A stretch of DNA of 64,000 nucleotides from Lentiprolixibacter aurantiacus (GTDB lineage Bacteria > Bacteroidota > Bacteroidia > Flavobacteriales > Flavobacteriaceae). This document shows positions 7,910 through 17,184 of this stretch, in pieces; within the stretch, counting starts at the first letter, position 1; the number at the start of each line of letters is the position of its first letter. Location: the NCBI RefSeq assembly GCF_026241225.1, contig NZ_JAPFQP010000001.1, positions 248,001 through 312,000 on the forward strand, in the 5' to 3' direction. The notes beneath the pieces were generated by a model, which saw nothing but the letters and a program-made list of their open reading frames with translations, searched no databases and was not told where the DNA came from. Made by a program: the position numbers and the translations under genes.

Positions 7910-10282
7910 CTAGTCTTCTAGCTCCTGCATGAGCTCTTCATAGGTATAGGTTTTTTCGGACTCTTTCCCTTTATGGTAAAGGATCTCAGCACGAATAGCC
8001 TTAAGGCCGGTAACCCCTTGCAATCCTTCCAGTTCTACGATTTCAATATTGTTTGTGAAGTATCCCTTTGATTTCAGGAAGCGGATATACCTGAGGTACT
8101 CCATTTCATCTTCTTTCTGTGAATAGATAATGACCATCTTACCACTTTGGGTTACCCGCTCATTGGTGCCTTTTACATAAGATTTGTCAATCCTCTTCTT
8201 GATGATCTCGTAGCGGGCATTATAGGTGCCATCCACATCAAACCGCTTTTCGTCCATACGGAAACGAATAGACAGGGAGGTGTTGTAAACCAGGATCAGA
8301 GAAGCTATGTCCAGCTTCACAGGCAACTCTGCCTTAAGGTTGTAATAGCGGTTCTCCATATCCACCATAGTCTGCAGTTCCCATAGTCTCAGGTTGTTCA
8401 GGAAAAGCCTGTTAAACTTCTGATCGCCGGAGATGGACTCCCCTATGTACATATTGTGCTCTACCCCATCGGTTTTATACCGCTCAAAATAATGCGGGAA
8501 CATTTCCTGGGCTGCCAGCTGTTTCTGATCCAGTACCTCTGCCAGCTCCTGGTTGATCTTCATTACACTCTCGTCATAATTTCTGCGGTGGTCATAATAG
8601 GTACCAGTATGCTTGTCGATGGTAGACTCATAGGCAGTAATGGATTTGCCTATCTCCTCATCGGTTTCTTTGAGGTAATTAAAAACGGGTAACACATCTT
8701 CCTGAACAAAATTAAAGATGAGTTGTTCACTATTAGTATGCAGCACTTCCTTAATGTCGTCTACAAGGCTTTTGACGCGATATTTCAGCTCTTCGTAGAT
8801 GGGTAGCCTGTATTTGACCCTTGCTTGTTCAAGAACCTGACTGATTGCGATAAGCTGTATTATCATGTCCCGCTGAATAGCCTCATTACGCGCCCTGGAA
8901 GAACTTCTTATATCTACCTGACCATAAAGGGGGTAAACATTTTCAAAGACGATTTCCCTGAAAGTGGGTTTATTCCCCTGCAGCTGATCTGTTATGAACT
9001 GCTGGGCTTCCTCCCTGAATTTCCAGTAAACGGATTCATGCACCGAGGTACATTCGTTTTGAATGACTGCGTCAATTAGGTTTGCTTCTTCGATCTTGGA
9101 ACGAACCACGGCCGAAACAATGTAAGGCATTACATCGTCCAGTTTAGTGGCATTTACCCCATTCAGCTCATTTTTAATGGTGGAAACCACTTCCAGTACC
9201 CCTAAAAGTTCACCCTGGGAAGCAATGGGAGCGAGAATAGCACTTTTAATTCCCTGCTCATGCAGGGGTTTATAGGGTGCTGCCCCCTCCGAAAGAGTAT
9301 AGTATTTTTCTACATCCGGGATAGCGAAATAGGTATTTTGCTTTAGGAGCTTTTCGTAAGAACCCTGGCAGAGGGCCTCGTCACAGACCTCTGTCTCTTT
9401 ATCGTGCAGAAGAAAACTGCTCATCTTTTTCCCGTGGATCCTTTTAAAATAATTGGCTTTGGGGTCGTAGGCTACAAATCCTACTTTTAGGTTTTTGGAA
9501 CGGAAGAACGAGCGGAAAGTTTCCTGCAGGTCTTCCATGAAATTTTCATTTCCACGTTTATCACTCGCTATCAGGGCCGATTTGATATCGGAAATGGTTT
9601 GGTCCGATGTAACATCGAACATATTGGAGATTACAAAACCCTTGGATATGAAACTGCCTGGGGGTATTTTCTCCTTCCACAACTCCAGGTTGTCCGGGTT
9701 TTCGAGTAACTGGTCCAGATCGTCCTGGTTAAGGTCTTTAGCAAGTTCTGTGGGATAAAGGTCCATAAAATCGGCATTGTACAAAATCCGATAATGCCGG
9801 ATTACCCCATTGGCGTCCGGGATATCATAGAAATAAGGTCTTCCAAAATCCAGGTTAAACCCATAATGGAATTTCAGGATTACGGTACTGGCCATCATAT
9901 AGTCAACCCCTTCTTCGCGATGACTTATATCCAATCGATAATTGGCTCCTGCCTCATCAAGGATCTTTTGAAATCTCCTGGATGGATTAAACATCAGATT
10001 GAAATAGGGCAGTGAAGCTGCTTTAATCTCGTTATCTCCAAGGATATCACTAAACGCGTCCTGTAAAATGATCCGGATTACGTCTTTGTGCTTCTCTAAA
10101 AGGCTCATATCTGTGAAACCTTCCCGCAATTCAGGATATGGGGCCTGAGCCTCAAGTATATTCCTGGCCTTTGCTGCAAGCAAGGGGTCCTCACTTTCTA
10201 CCATAGCGTCGTACTGCCTCAGGTACCTGTCAAAGCTGATAAGTGGCTTAATCGGAAAATCCTTCTCTGGGTTTCTATTCAT
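7910..10282 (-). CDS. GAF-domain protein, probable cytoplasmic sensor
   Basis: 790 residues, with no signal peptide or membrane segment. A GAF-like domain spans roughly residues 230-390, with a typical IKSAILAPIASQGELLGVLE core. It is followed by a long helical region with coiled-coil character (about 390-600) and an acidic C-terminal part of unknown fold. GAF domains bind small ligands such as cyclic nucleotides or haem, but the sequence does not show which. No kinase, cyclase, GGDEF or DNA-binding output domain is visible, so it may act by protein contact. It converges on the HD-PycTM gene (7 bases between stops). A TAATTTTG -7-like box lies 34 bases upstream of its ATG. Confidence 0.75.
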   Translation of the reverse strand: MNRNPEKDFPIKPLISFDRYLRQYDAMVESEDPLLAAKARNILEAQAPYPELREGFTDMSLLEKHKDVIRIILQDAFSDILGDNEIKAASLPYFNLMFNPSRRFQKILDEAGANYRLDISHREEGVDYMMASTVILKFHYGFNLDFGRPYFYDIPDANGVIRHYRILYNADFMDLYPTELAKDLNQDDLDQLLENPDNLELWKEKIPPGSFISKGFVISNMFDVTSDQTISDIKSALIASDKRGNENFMEDLQETFRSFFRSKNLKVGFVAYDPKANYFKRIHGKKMSSFLLHDKETEVCDEALCQGSYEKLLKQNTYFAIPDVEKYYTLSEGAAPYKPLHEQGIKSAILAPIASQGELLGVLEVVSTIKNELNGVNATKLDDVMPYIVSAVVRSKIEEANLIDAVIQNECTSVHESVYWKFREEAQQFITDQLQGNKPTFREIVFENVYPLYGQVDIRSSSRARNEAIQRDMIIQLIAISQVLEQARVKYRLPIYEELKYRVKSLVDDIKEVLHTNSEQLIFNFVQEDVLPVFNYLKETDEEIGKSITAYESTIDKHTGTYYDHRRNYDESVMKINQELAEVLDQKQLAAQEMFPHYFERYKTDGVEHNMYIGESISGDQKFNRLFLNNLRLWELQTMVDMENRYYNLKAELPVKLDIASLILVYNTSLSIRFRMDEKRFDVDGTYNARYEIIKKRIDKSYVKGTNERVTQSGKMVIIYSQKEDEMEYLRYIRFLKSKGYFTNNIEIVELEGLQGVTGLKAIRAEILYHKGKESEKTYTYEELMQELED

Positions 10283-10315
10283 GACGCATTAGTCTCAGAA
10301 CTTCCTATAAAATTA

Positions 10316-10323
10316 CAAAATTA
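10316..10323 (-). promoter_or_regulatory. Candidate -7 box of the GAF-protein gene
   Basis: On the minus strand this reads TAATTTTG, an exact match to the Bacteroidota -7 consensus TAnnTTTG, 34 bases before the start codon. No clear TTG -33 element sits at the usual spacing. Confidence 0.4.
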
Positions 10324-10396
10324 GCAGGGTATTTGCTTGTTCTGGCATAATTACGGTGTTCCGTTGATTTTTTGGATATTAGTACAAACTAGCAGA

Positions 10397-11290
10397 ATGT
10401 CTACCAATAAGAGGTTAAATAGAGCCTATTCCAAAGCGAAGCGTATTCCGTTTACGAACAGGTCCAGGTTTATTCTGTTTAGCGATTGTCACAGGGGAGA
10501 CAATAGTTTTGCGGATGATTTTGCCAATAACCGGAACATCTACTTTCACGCCTTAAGCCATTATTACCGGGAGGGATTTGAGTACTTTGAACTGGGCGAT
10601 GGGGACGAGCTATGGGAAAATATTCATTTTGAGGACTTATTCGAGGCCCACAAAAATGTCTACCAGCTGCTCCAAAAATTCCATCTGGATGGCCGTCTGC
10701 ATATGATATGGGGCAACCACGACATGGTCTATAAAGACCCCGATTATGTGAAGAAACATCTCGGCAGCTACTTTGAGCCCATTGAGGAACGGGACAAGGA
10801 ACTTTTCAAAGACATTACCTATCACGAGTCACTGGTGTTAAAACACGAGGAAAGCGGACAGGAATTATTTCTTCTGCACGGTCACCAGGCCGACTGGTTT
10901 AATTATACCTTCTGGCGATGGGGGCGCTTTCTGGTAAGGATCCTTTGGAAACCCTTGCAGGTCTGGGGTATAGCAGACCCGACCAGTCCGGCTAAAAACT
11001 ACAGGGAACTGATAAAAATAGAACGCCGGATGAAAAAGTGGATCCTGCGAAACAATATGCAGCTCACCATCGCCGGGCATACGCACAGGCCTAGATTTCC
11101 CGAACCCGGGGAAATCCCCTTTTTCAATGACGGCAGTTGCGTGCATCCCAGGAGTATTACGGGAATAGAAATTGTGGAAGGAACAATTTCCCTTATCAAA
11201 TGGCATATAGCTACCAAGGAAGACGGTACTCTGCAAATTGTAAGGGTATTGCTTGAAGGTCCGCAAAAATTGCTGGATTACAAGGATTAA
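10397..11290 (+). CDS. Cytoplasmic calcineurin-like metallophosphoesterase
   Basis: 297 residues from the ATG at 10397; upstream in-frame codons add only a non-conserved hydrophobic stretch. The metallophosphoesterase motifs are present in order: DCHRGDN (where DxH is expected), GDGDE (GD-x-x-E), GNHD, an HGH block and GHTHRP. The subfamily resembles LpxH/YbbF-like cytosolic phosphoesterases, but the length and the FNDGSCVHPRSITGIEI tail fit a separate Bacteroidota group. The substrate is unknown. It diverges from the GAF-protein gene, with 114 bases between start codons. Confidence 0.8.
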   Translation: MSTNKRLNRAYSKAKRIPFTNRSRFILFSDCHRGDNSFADDFANNRNIYFHALSHYYREGFEYFELGDGDELWENIHFEDLFEAHKNVYQLLQKFHLDGRLHMIWGNHDMVYKDPDYVKKHLGSYFEPIEERDKELFKDITYHESLVLKHEESGQELFLLHGHQADWFNYTFWRWGRFLVRILWKPLQVWGIADPTSPAKNYRELIKIERRMKKWILRNNMQLTIAGHTHRPRFPEPGEIPFFNDGSCVHPRSITGIEIVEGTISLIKWHIATKEDGTLQIVRVLLEGPQKLLDYKD

Positions 11291-11312
11291 AATCACTTAT
11301 AGAAATAAAAAA

Positions 11313-11332
11313 AGGGCCCATTTCTGGGCCCT
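11313..11332 (-). terminator. Rho-independent terminator of tonB
   Basis: A perfect 8-bp stem (AGGGCCCA/TGGGCCCT) with a 4-base loop. On the minus strand it is followed by a run of seven T, so it terminates the tonB transcript; it may also slow transcription from the phosphoesterase side. Confidence 0.8.
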
Positions 11333-11359
11333 ACCTTCAACAAACTTCTGCCTTTAAGG

Positions 11360-12082
11360 CTATTGTATCATGAAGTTGATCGGGATGCTGTAAGGTACTT
11401 TTACTGCCTGTCCGCGCTGCGTTCCCGGCTTCATTTTTGGAAGTGAAGCAATAATTCTGGCAGCTTCCTTTTCCAGTAATTTATCCGGTCCGCGAGTCCT
11501 TATGCCGCTGATCAGTCCTTTTGAATTAATCTCAAACTGTACAAAAACGCGTCCTTTAATACCCAATTCAAGGGCAGATTGCGGATAGGTGAACTCTTTT
11601 CTTACATGCTCCTGGATTTTTTCCTGGAAGCATAACTTTCTTTCATCATTATTCTTCGCACTTTCACATCCCGGGAAAATCGGAACATTTTCAATAACCG
11701 CAAACGGAACTGATATTTCCTCTTCTTCTTCCCCAACTTCTACATCATCCACATCAATAGCTTCTTCCACTACTGCATCCTGGCTGGTTTCGGTACTTTC
11801 GATAATGGTTTCCTCGATCTCTTCGGTGTCTTCCACTACTTCAATTACTTCGGGAGCCGCAGGTGGAGGTGGAGGTGGAGGCGTTTTAATGTTTTGGGTA
11901 ACGGGTACATCTTCCTTGAGATCATCTACCGCTTCAGCAATCTCAATGGTAAATTCGTCTTTCTCGTAGGACTTATATTCCAAAGCCCTCCATGTTAAGA
12001 ATAGCACAATAGTGAGTCCAATCACAAAATACAATCCACTATTTCTATTCAGATCTGCTTCTGGATTTTTTTTGACTTGCAT
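11360..12082 (-). CDS. tonB: TonB-family energy transducer
   Basis: 240 residues. One N-terminal membrane anchor (about 15-33) precedes an acidic, proline-rich periplasmic linker with a PPPPPPP run and repeated E/D/V. The C-terminal TonB domain (about 150-240) contains GRVFVQFEINSKG, LLEKEAARIIASLPKMKPG and ends in IPINFMIQ. TonB couples the proton-motive force through ExbBD to outer-membrane TonB-dependent receptors. No exbB, exbD or receptor gene is adjacent, so this is a stand-alone copy of a kind that is frequent in Bacteroidota. An ATGATATTTATCAG palindrome lies about 52 bases upstream, similar to the site found before the ferredoxin genes. Confidence 0.9.
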   Translation of the reverse strand: MQVKKNPEADLNRNSGLYFVIGLTIVLFLTWRALEYKSYEKDEFTIEIAEAVDDLKEDVPVTQNIKTPPPPPPPAAPEVIEVVEDTEEIEETIIESTETSQDAVVEEAIDVDDVEVGEEEEEISVPFAVIENVPIFPGCESAKNNDERKLCFQEKIQEHVRKEFTYPQSALELGIKGRVFVQFEINSKGLISGIRTRGPDKLLEKEAARIIASLPKMKPGTQRGQAVKVPYSIPINFMIQ

Positions 12083-12133
12083 GATACAATGATTTTGTTT
12101 TTACTAATGTACCTTTAATACACTCCCCATTTT

Positions 12134-12147
12134 ATGATATTTATCAG
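12134..12147. promoter_or_regulatory. Candidate Crp/Fnr-type operator upstream of tonB
   Basis: ATGATATTTATCAG contains the perfect palindrome TGATA-TT-TATCA, matching the Fnr core TGAT-N4-ATCA. It resembles the sites at 24894, 25450 and 33975. It lies 52 bases upstream of the tonB start codon. Confidence 0.4.
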
Positions 12148-12206
12148 TTTTTCAGGAAGTTAGCTTTTTTAACATCAAGGATTTGGCCTGAGTTAGTATC
12201 ATAAAA

Positions 12207-12230
12207 AAACAGGCCCGGGAGAGCCTGTTT
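12207..12230 (-). terminator. Rho-independent terminator of the Gfo/Idh gene
   Basis: An 8-bp stem (AAACAGGC/GCCTGTTT) with an 8-base loop. On the minus strand it runs into a T tract, 28 bases after the oxidoreductase stop codon. Confidence 0.8.
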
Positions 12231-12257
12231 AACTATAGAACGGTATTTATTTTAACA

Positions 12258-13838
12258 CTAAGTGCTTCTGAGCAAAACCTCATCAAAATCAATTCCATCA
12301 ATAGGCACGAGTTGTTCGGAAACGGGATCCCAGTCGATCCTCCTTCCCAGTTTATAGGAAAGTCCGGCCATATGGGCAGAAATGGCTTCATCAAAGCCCT
12401 CATCAATACCACAACTCAATTTGCCTCCGTTTCGCGTTGCACTGAGCCATTCCCGAAGGTGGAGGAAAGTAGAATCTACGCGCTTTCCGTCGATATAGGT
12501 CCACATCAGGCCCTTATCTGCAAAATACTGGGAAGTAGCTGAAGAAACTGCATCAGGTGCACTAGCCGCAGGATCATACTGATAAATGGGCACACGCGGA
12601 TTCATTTTTTCCGCTTCAATCATTTCCGCATATTTTGTAGAGCCACTTTCCGGCCAGATAGTAAGCCTGTTGCCCAGCTCCATGGTAGCATCATGGCCCA
12701 TTAATATGGTTGGCCTGCTGAAACCATTTCCAAGAGTAGCACTGTAAACAAATGTCATCCCTTTTTCTTTTCCCTTTACCTGGCTGCTTCCGGTACTGTA
12801 GTCTGAAAATTCCATGTTTACCTGCAATACATCCGGAACATTGCGGCCGTCATTATGGGTATAGATACCACCGGAAGCCATTACACTATTAGGTATACCC
12901 ATATTAAGCACGCAATTCAAACGGTCGTAGTCATGTGTCAACAGATCCCCGGAAAGACCGGATCCATACGCCCACCACTTCCTCCACCTGAAGAAGTGGT
13001 TCTTATTGAAGGGTATTTTTGGTGCACTGCCCAGGAACATCTCCCAATCGATGGTATTCTCATTGGCCTGCTCGTGAATATCATAGTTCCAGGCCCCGTT
13101 GTCATCATTCCTGTTGGTATTGGTCTGGATCAGGGAAACATGTCCCAGTATACCTTTTTCGATAATATCCTGGGCTGTCTGGAAGCTCAGCGTTTGCCTG
13201 TGCTGGTGCCCAACCATCAACAATGCTTTAGATTTACGTGCTGCTTCCCTCAATCTATACGTTTCTTCAATGGTATGGGTCATGGGTTTTTCCACATAGG
13301 CGTGTACACCATTCTCTAGGGCATCAATGGCCATAGGGGCATGCCAGTGGTCTGGCGTGGCGATAATAACAGCATCTACTTCACCACTGCGGATCATTTC
13401 CTCGTGGGTCCTGAATCGCTTTAAAGGCTTATACGGATTTAGTTTTCTGGCCTGCTCAGCCCGAACGTCAAAAATATCGCATACGGCTACAAGGTCTACA
13501 TTGAGCTTTTCCTGATCCAGAAAATCCTGAAGTTGATTGTTTTTCGGATCTTCTTCATGCGCAATGCGCATGGCCTCTTTCCATTCCTCCGTGGCATATC
13601 CCAATGCCCGGCACAATTGCTCCCCTCGTATCCCAAAACCTATAATTCCTATACGAATGGGGTTTCCACTTATGGCCTTAACAGCACTGGGTAGTGAAGG
13701 GTCTATTTTCAATTGTTCGAGAATTGCAGATCGTTCCCTGTTTTTGGATACTGTATTTGATGCGCCGGCCCACCAGACTGCTCCTAGTATAGGAATTCCA
13801 CCAAGGCCTTTGAGAACATCTCGTCTAGTCCATTTCAT
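12258..13838 (-). CDS. Tat-exported Gfo/Idh/MocA-family oxidoreductase
   Basis: 526 residues. The N terminus has a twin-arginine signal (TRRDVLKGLGG followed by a hydrophobic stretch), predicting export of the folded, cofactor-bound enzyme. A Rossmann NAD(P)-binding motif, IGIIGFGIRG, starts at about residue 63, and the family's EKP motif (YVEKPMTH) sits near residue 190. A C-terminal dehydrogenase domain follows. Members oxidise or reduce sugars and related polyols; the substrate here cannot be read from sequence. The gene overlaps the DoxX gene by 4 bases and is last in its operon. Confidence 0.85.
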   Translation of the reverse strand: MKWTRRDVLKGLGGIPILGAVWWAGASNTVSKNRERSAILEQLKIDPSLPSAVKAISGNPIRIGIIGFGIRGEQLCRALGYATEEWKEAMRIAHEEDPKNNQLQDFLDQEKLNVDLVAVCDIFDVRAEQARKLNPYKPLKRFRTHEEMIRSGEVDAVIIATPDHWHAPMAIDALENGVHAYVEKPMTHTIEETYRLREAARKSKALLMVGHQHRQTLSFQTAQDIIEKGILGHVSLIQTNTNRNDDNGAWNYDIHEQANENTIDWEMFLGSAPKIPFNKNHFFRWRKWWAYGSGLSGDLLTHDYDRLNCVLNMGIPNSVMASGGIYTHNDGRNVPDVLQVNMEFSDYSTGSSQVKGKEKGMTFVYSATLGNGFSRPTILMGHDATMELGNRLTIWPESGSTKYAEMIEAEKMNPRVPIYQYDPAASAPDAVSSATSQYFADKGLMWTYIDGKRVDSTFLHLREWLSATRNGGKLSCGIDEGFDEAISAHMAGLSYKLGRRIDWDPVSEQLVPIDGIDFDEVLLRST

Positions 13839-14329
13839 TGCGCTTCGGATTTATTTAGTGATTTATTTCGATTCCAAATATTGCCAAGGCCAAATATTTG
13901 GGCTGTTGGATGTTGCAGTACGATCAGGCATGCTACAAGTTCAATCAGGTTCTTGTTTACAAACCAGTAGCTCCCTTCCACATTTACCTGCTCTAACCAG
14001 GGAAAAGGCGGATGAGCCAGGTAATACAGGGCCAGAAGAAATATACCTACCCCTGCACCCCATTTTTCAAAGACTCCAAGGGTGAGGGTAATGCCCACAA
14101 ACATCAGGGCCATCCAGTTCAGGTTATCTGCCCAAACCAAAAAAGGCTCCTGACTAATAGCTAAAAAAACTGGTTTAAAAGGTCCTTGTGCTGAAGCCAG
14201 ATACCCGAAAGAGGTCCAGTCCGGGTTATATAATTTGATCACACCTTCGTACAGAAAGTGCCAGCCAATTAAAATCCTCATGAGAACTATGCTATGCTTT
14301 AGTTCCCACCTCGTTTTTGATCCTGACAT
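13835..14329 (-). CDS. DoxX-family membrane protein
   Basis: 164 residues with four predicted membrane helices, beginning with the MRILIGWHFLYEGVIKLYNP segment typical of DoxX/DoxD-like proteins in Bacteroidota. The family includes subunits linked to quinol oxidation and thiosulfate metabolism, but most members have no proven role. Its 4-base overlap with the Tat-exported Gfo/Idh oxidoreductase suggests the pair works together, with DoxX possibly passing electrons from the periplasmic enzyme to the membrane; that is inference. Confidence 0.75.
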   Translation of the reverse strand: MSGSKTRWELKHSIVLMRILIGWHFLYEGVIKLYNPDWTSFGYLASAQGPFKPVFLAISQEPFLVWADNLNWMALMFVGITLTLGVFEKWGAGVGIFLLALYYLAHPPFPWLEQVNVEGSYWFVNKNLIELVACLIVLQHPTAQIFGLGNIWNRNKSLNKSEAQ

Positions 14330-14484
14330 ACTATTTGAATTAATTATTTTTTATCGTTTAAGTCCTGCCGTTAGAGGAATAAATCTATCTGAGATAAAAC
14401 TCCCAAAACTAAACCTTGTCCAACAGGACAACTATGATTTTTGTCAGGGCTTAAGCCTGTTTGCTGTTCTTCCTTTCTCATTCT

Positions 14485-15753
14485 TCAAACCCGTGATGCC
14501 AATTCCTTCATTGCACTGATAAAGCGATCCAGTTCTGCAGTGGTTGTATAAACATTTGGAGTAATCCTGCAACCCCGGACATTTGCATGGTCTATGGCAA
14601 CGGTAAATATATTGAATTCTTCCAGGAGGGTTTTGGCAAGGTCCGCAGGTTTCATATGGTTAATCCCCACGTTAGCAATACCACAACTCCTGCCCTTTTC
14701 CTCCGGAGTGTTTACTTCTATGTTTTTAACCTTGCGCAAGGGTTCGCTCCAGTATCGCTGAAGGAAACGCATGCGATTTTCTTTGCGTTCCAGTCCAATA
14801 AGCTCCAGATAATCAATGGCATTGTCAATGGCAAGGTCTGTATGCACCGGATGGGTGCCTGTATGGTTTAAACGACCAATATCCCCTGCTTCGCGTCTGT
14901 GTTCCGCGAGTAGTGGCCAGATCTTCGGTATATGATCCTTTTTCACATATAAAAGTCCTGCGCCAAGAGGAGTACTCAGCCATTTATGGAGGCTTGAACC
15001 ATAGTAATCGCATTTCAGACCGGGAATATCCACCTGAATATGGCCAATGCAATGAGCCCCGTCTACCATGACCTCCACCCCATAGCGATGCGCCATTTCA
15101 CAGATCTTTCGAACAGGCATGATTTGCCCCGTGATATTGATCATATGGCACAGCATGATCAGCCTGGTCCTGGGCGTGATCTGCTCCTCGTAAAGGGCTA
15201 CTAGCTCTTCATCTGATTTCGGATGATTCGGAATTGATATCTCTTTATTGACTACCCCATGGCGTTTGGCCACCTGCTGAAAATGCATTCGCATGGCACC
15301 GTAATCCTGAATGGCATAGATGGCTTCATCCCCTTCTTGCCAGGGAAATCCACCGATGATCATATCCAGAGATTCCGTGGTGTTCCGGGTAATGATCACT
15401 TCTTCAGAGTTGCACCCCACAAGGGCAGCAAGCCGGGCTGTTATACGCTTTTTGTTGTCCCACTGAACCGTTCTCATATAATACGAACCCTGGTAGTTCA
15501 CCTCCTGAATATGCCCCCAGAATTTTTGCAGAGTAGGAATGGGGGCAATGTTGTAATAACCATTTTCCAGGTTGATGTAGTCCGGTTTCAGGGCATAGTC
15601 CTTCCGGATCCTCTCCCAGAACTTATCTTCACCCCAAACATCATATGGATCCCGATCAGCCGGTTCAGACCCAAAAGAGGCTATGGGGACAGCCAAAAAT
15701 GGTGAAGCCAGAGCGCCCTTGCCTAATTGCTTCAGAAAATCCCTTTTGTGCAT
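14485..15753 (-). CDS. Exported class-V aminotransferase, isopenicillin-N-epimerase-like
   Basis: 422 residues from the ATG at 15753; an upstream in-frame start at 15774 would put seven residues before the signal. The start is a Tat-like signal, KRDFLKQLGKGALASPF. The PLP enzyme core has NTTESLDMII, a VDGAHCIGH block holding the cofactor-binding Asp, and the PLP lysine K257 in SSLHKWLS. The fold is shared by cysteine desulfurases, kynureninases and isopenicillin N epimerases; this sequence is closest in pattern to the epimerase-like group. It diverges from the GntP operon with about 100 bases between starts, so a link to D-amino acids is attractive but unproven. Confidence 0.8.
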   Translation of the reverse strand: MHKRDFLKQLGKGALASPFLAVPIASFGSEPADRDPYDVWGEDKFWERIRKDYALKPDYINLENGYYNIAPIPTLQKFWGHIQEVNYQGSYYMRTVQWDNKKRITARLAALVGCNSEEVIITRNTTESLDMIIGGFPWQEGDEAIYAIQDYGAMRMHFQQVAKRHGVVNKEISIPNHPKSDEELVALYEEQITPRTRLIMLCHMINITGQIMPVRKICEMAHRYGVEVMVDGAHCIGHIQVDIPGLKCDYYGSSLHKWLSTPLGAGLLYVKKDHIPKIWPLLAEHRREAGDIGRLNHTGTHPVHTDLAIDNAIDYLELIGLERKENRMRFLQRYWSEPLRKVKNIEVNTPEEKGRSCGIANVGINHMKPADLAKTLLEEFNIFTVAIDHANVRGCRITPNVYTTTAELDRFISAMKELASRV

Positions 15754-15857
15754 AGTCGAGGAGTATACCTCCACAAGATAAAAAATGTATGCTATTCCTT
15801 ACGCTTCAAAATGGTATATTTAATCCAGATATGAACCGCCTTAACCAACACAGCTGA

Positions 15858-17174
15858 ATGCCTTTATTTATAGTAATTCTTGGGATCCTTCTCCTGTTCG
15901 TCCTTATTGCCCGCTATAAGCTTAACGCCTTTATCGCCTTTACCCTGGTTTCCCTGCTTGTTGGCATTGCAGAGGGTATGCCGCTACTAGAGGTGGTAGG
16001 TGCCATTCAGAAGGGTATTGGAGACACCCTTGGCTTTTTGATCCTGATCCTTGGTTTTGGTGCCATGTTGGGCAAATTGGTGGCAGACAGCGGAGCCGCG
16101 CAGCGAATCACAACCCAACTGATTGCCCGTTTTGGTAAACGCAATATACAGTGGGCAGTTGTACTCACTGGTTTTATTGTTGGAATCCCCATGTTCTATA
16201 CGGTAGGGTTTGTTATCCTGGTACCACTGGTCTTTACTGTGGCTGCATCAACAGGCCTGCCATTGATCTACGTTGGCCTGCCAATGCTGGCCTCTCTTTC
16301 TGTTACCCACGGATATCTTCCGCCACACCCGGCACCCACAGCCATAACAGCTATGTTCAATGCCGATCTTGGCAAAACACTATTGTATGGTATTGCGATA
16401 GCCATACCTGCTATTGTAGTTGCTGGTCCATTCTTTTCCCGGACATTGAAAAACATACCGGCGGCCCCACTAAAGGAGTTTGTAAATCCCAGGGTGCTTA
16501 CGGATGAAGAGATGCCTGGCACCGCAATAAGCATCTTTACAGCCCTGCTTCCAGTGGTTCTGATCACACTGGCGACAATAATGGAAATGATACTCCCTGC
16601 CGGATCCCAGGTACTGCAGATTATTCAATTTGCTGGTGATCCTGTAATCGCCATGTTGATTTCCGTTCTTGTAGCCATTTACACCCTTGGTCTTTCACGT
16701 GGGAGGAAAATGAAAGAAGTAATGGATTCTGTGGGGAATTCAATTTCCGGAATTACCATGGTCTTACTAATCATTGCCGGTGCAGGAGCATTAAAACAAG
16801 TCCTGGTAGAAAGTGGAGTCAGCGAATACATTGCTGATTTATTGCGGGGTTCAACTCTTTCACCACTTTTCCTTGCCTGGCTGATCGCCACCGTGCTAAG
16901 GGTTTGCGTGGGATCTGCCACGGTTGCCGGACTTACGGCAGCCGGTATAGTGGCCCCACTGGTTAACGCCCCGGGGGTAAGCGCAGAACTCATGGTGCTG
17001 GCCATAGGTTCCGGCAGCCTCATGCTCTCACATGTAAATGATGGGGGGTTCTGGCTATTCAAGGAATATTTCAGCCTGTCTGTGAAAGATACCCTGAGAA
17101 GCTGGACCATTATGGAAACTACCGTAGGTGTAATGGGGCTCATTGGCGTTTTAATTCTTAATACCATCATTTAA
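15858..17174 (+). CDS. GntP-family permease (gluconate or D-serine type)
   Basis: 438 residues and about twelve membrane segments. The LGFGAMLGKLVADSGAAQRI block near residues 66-85 and the LPPHPAPTAI motif are characteristic of the GntP proton symporter family, which includes gluconate carriers and the D-serine carrier DsdX. The gene is first in a tight operon with RidA, a D-serine dehydratase-like enzyme and an M19 dipeptidase. Context therefore favours a D-amino acid over gluconate, and no gluconate kinase is nearby. Confidence 0.85.
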   Translation: MPLFIVILGILLLFVLIARYKLNAFIAFTLVSLLVGIAEGMPLLEVVGAIQKGIGDTLGFLILILGFGAMLGKLVADSGAAQRITTQLIARFGKRNIQWAVVLTGFIVGIPMFYTVGFVILVPLVFTVAASTGLPLIYVGLPMLASLSVTHGYLPPHPAPTAITAMFNADLGKTLLYGIAIAIPAIVVAGPFFSRTLKNIPAAPLKEFVNPRVLTDEEMPGTAISIFTALLPVVLITLATIMEMILPAGSQVLQIIQFAGDPVIAMLISVLVAIYTLGLSRGRKMKEVMDSVGNSISGITMVLLIIAGAGALKQVLVESGVSEYIADLLRGSTLSPLFLAWLIATVLRVCVGSATVAGLTAAGIVAPLVNAPGVSAELMVLAIGSGSLMLSHVNDGGFWLFKEYFSLSVKDTLRSWTIMETTVGVMGLIGVLILNTII

Positions 17175-17184
17175 TTATACTACA

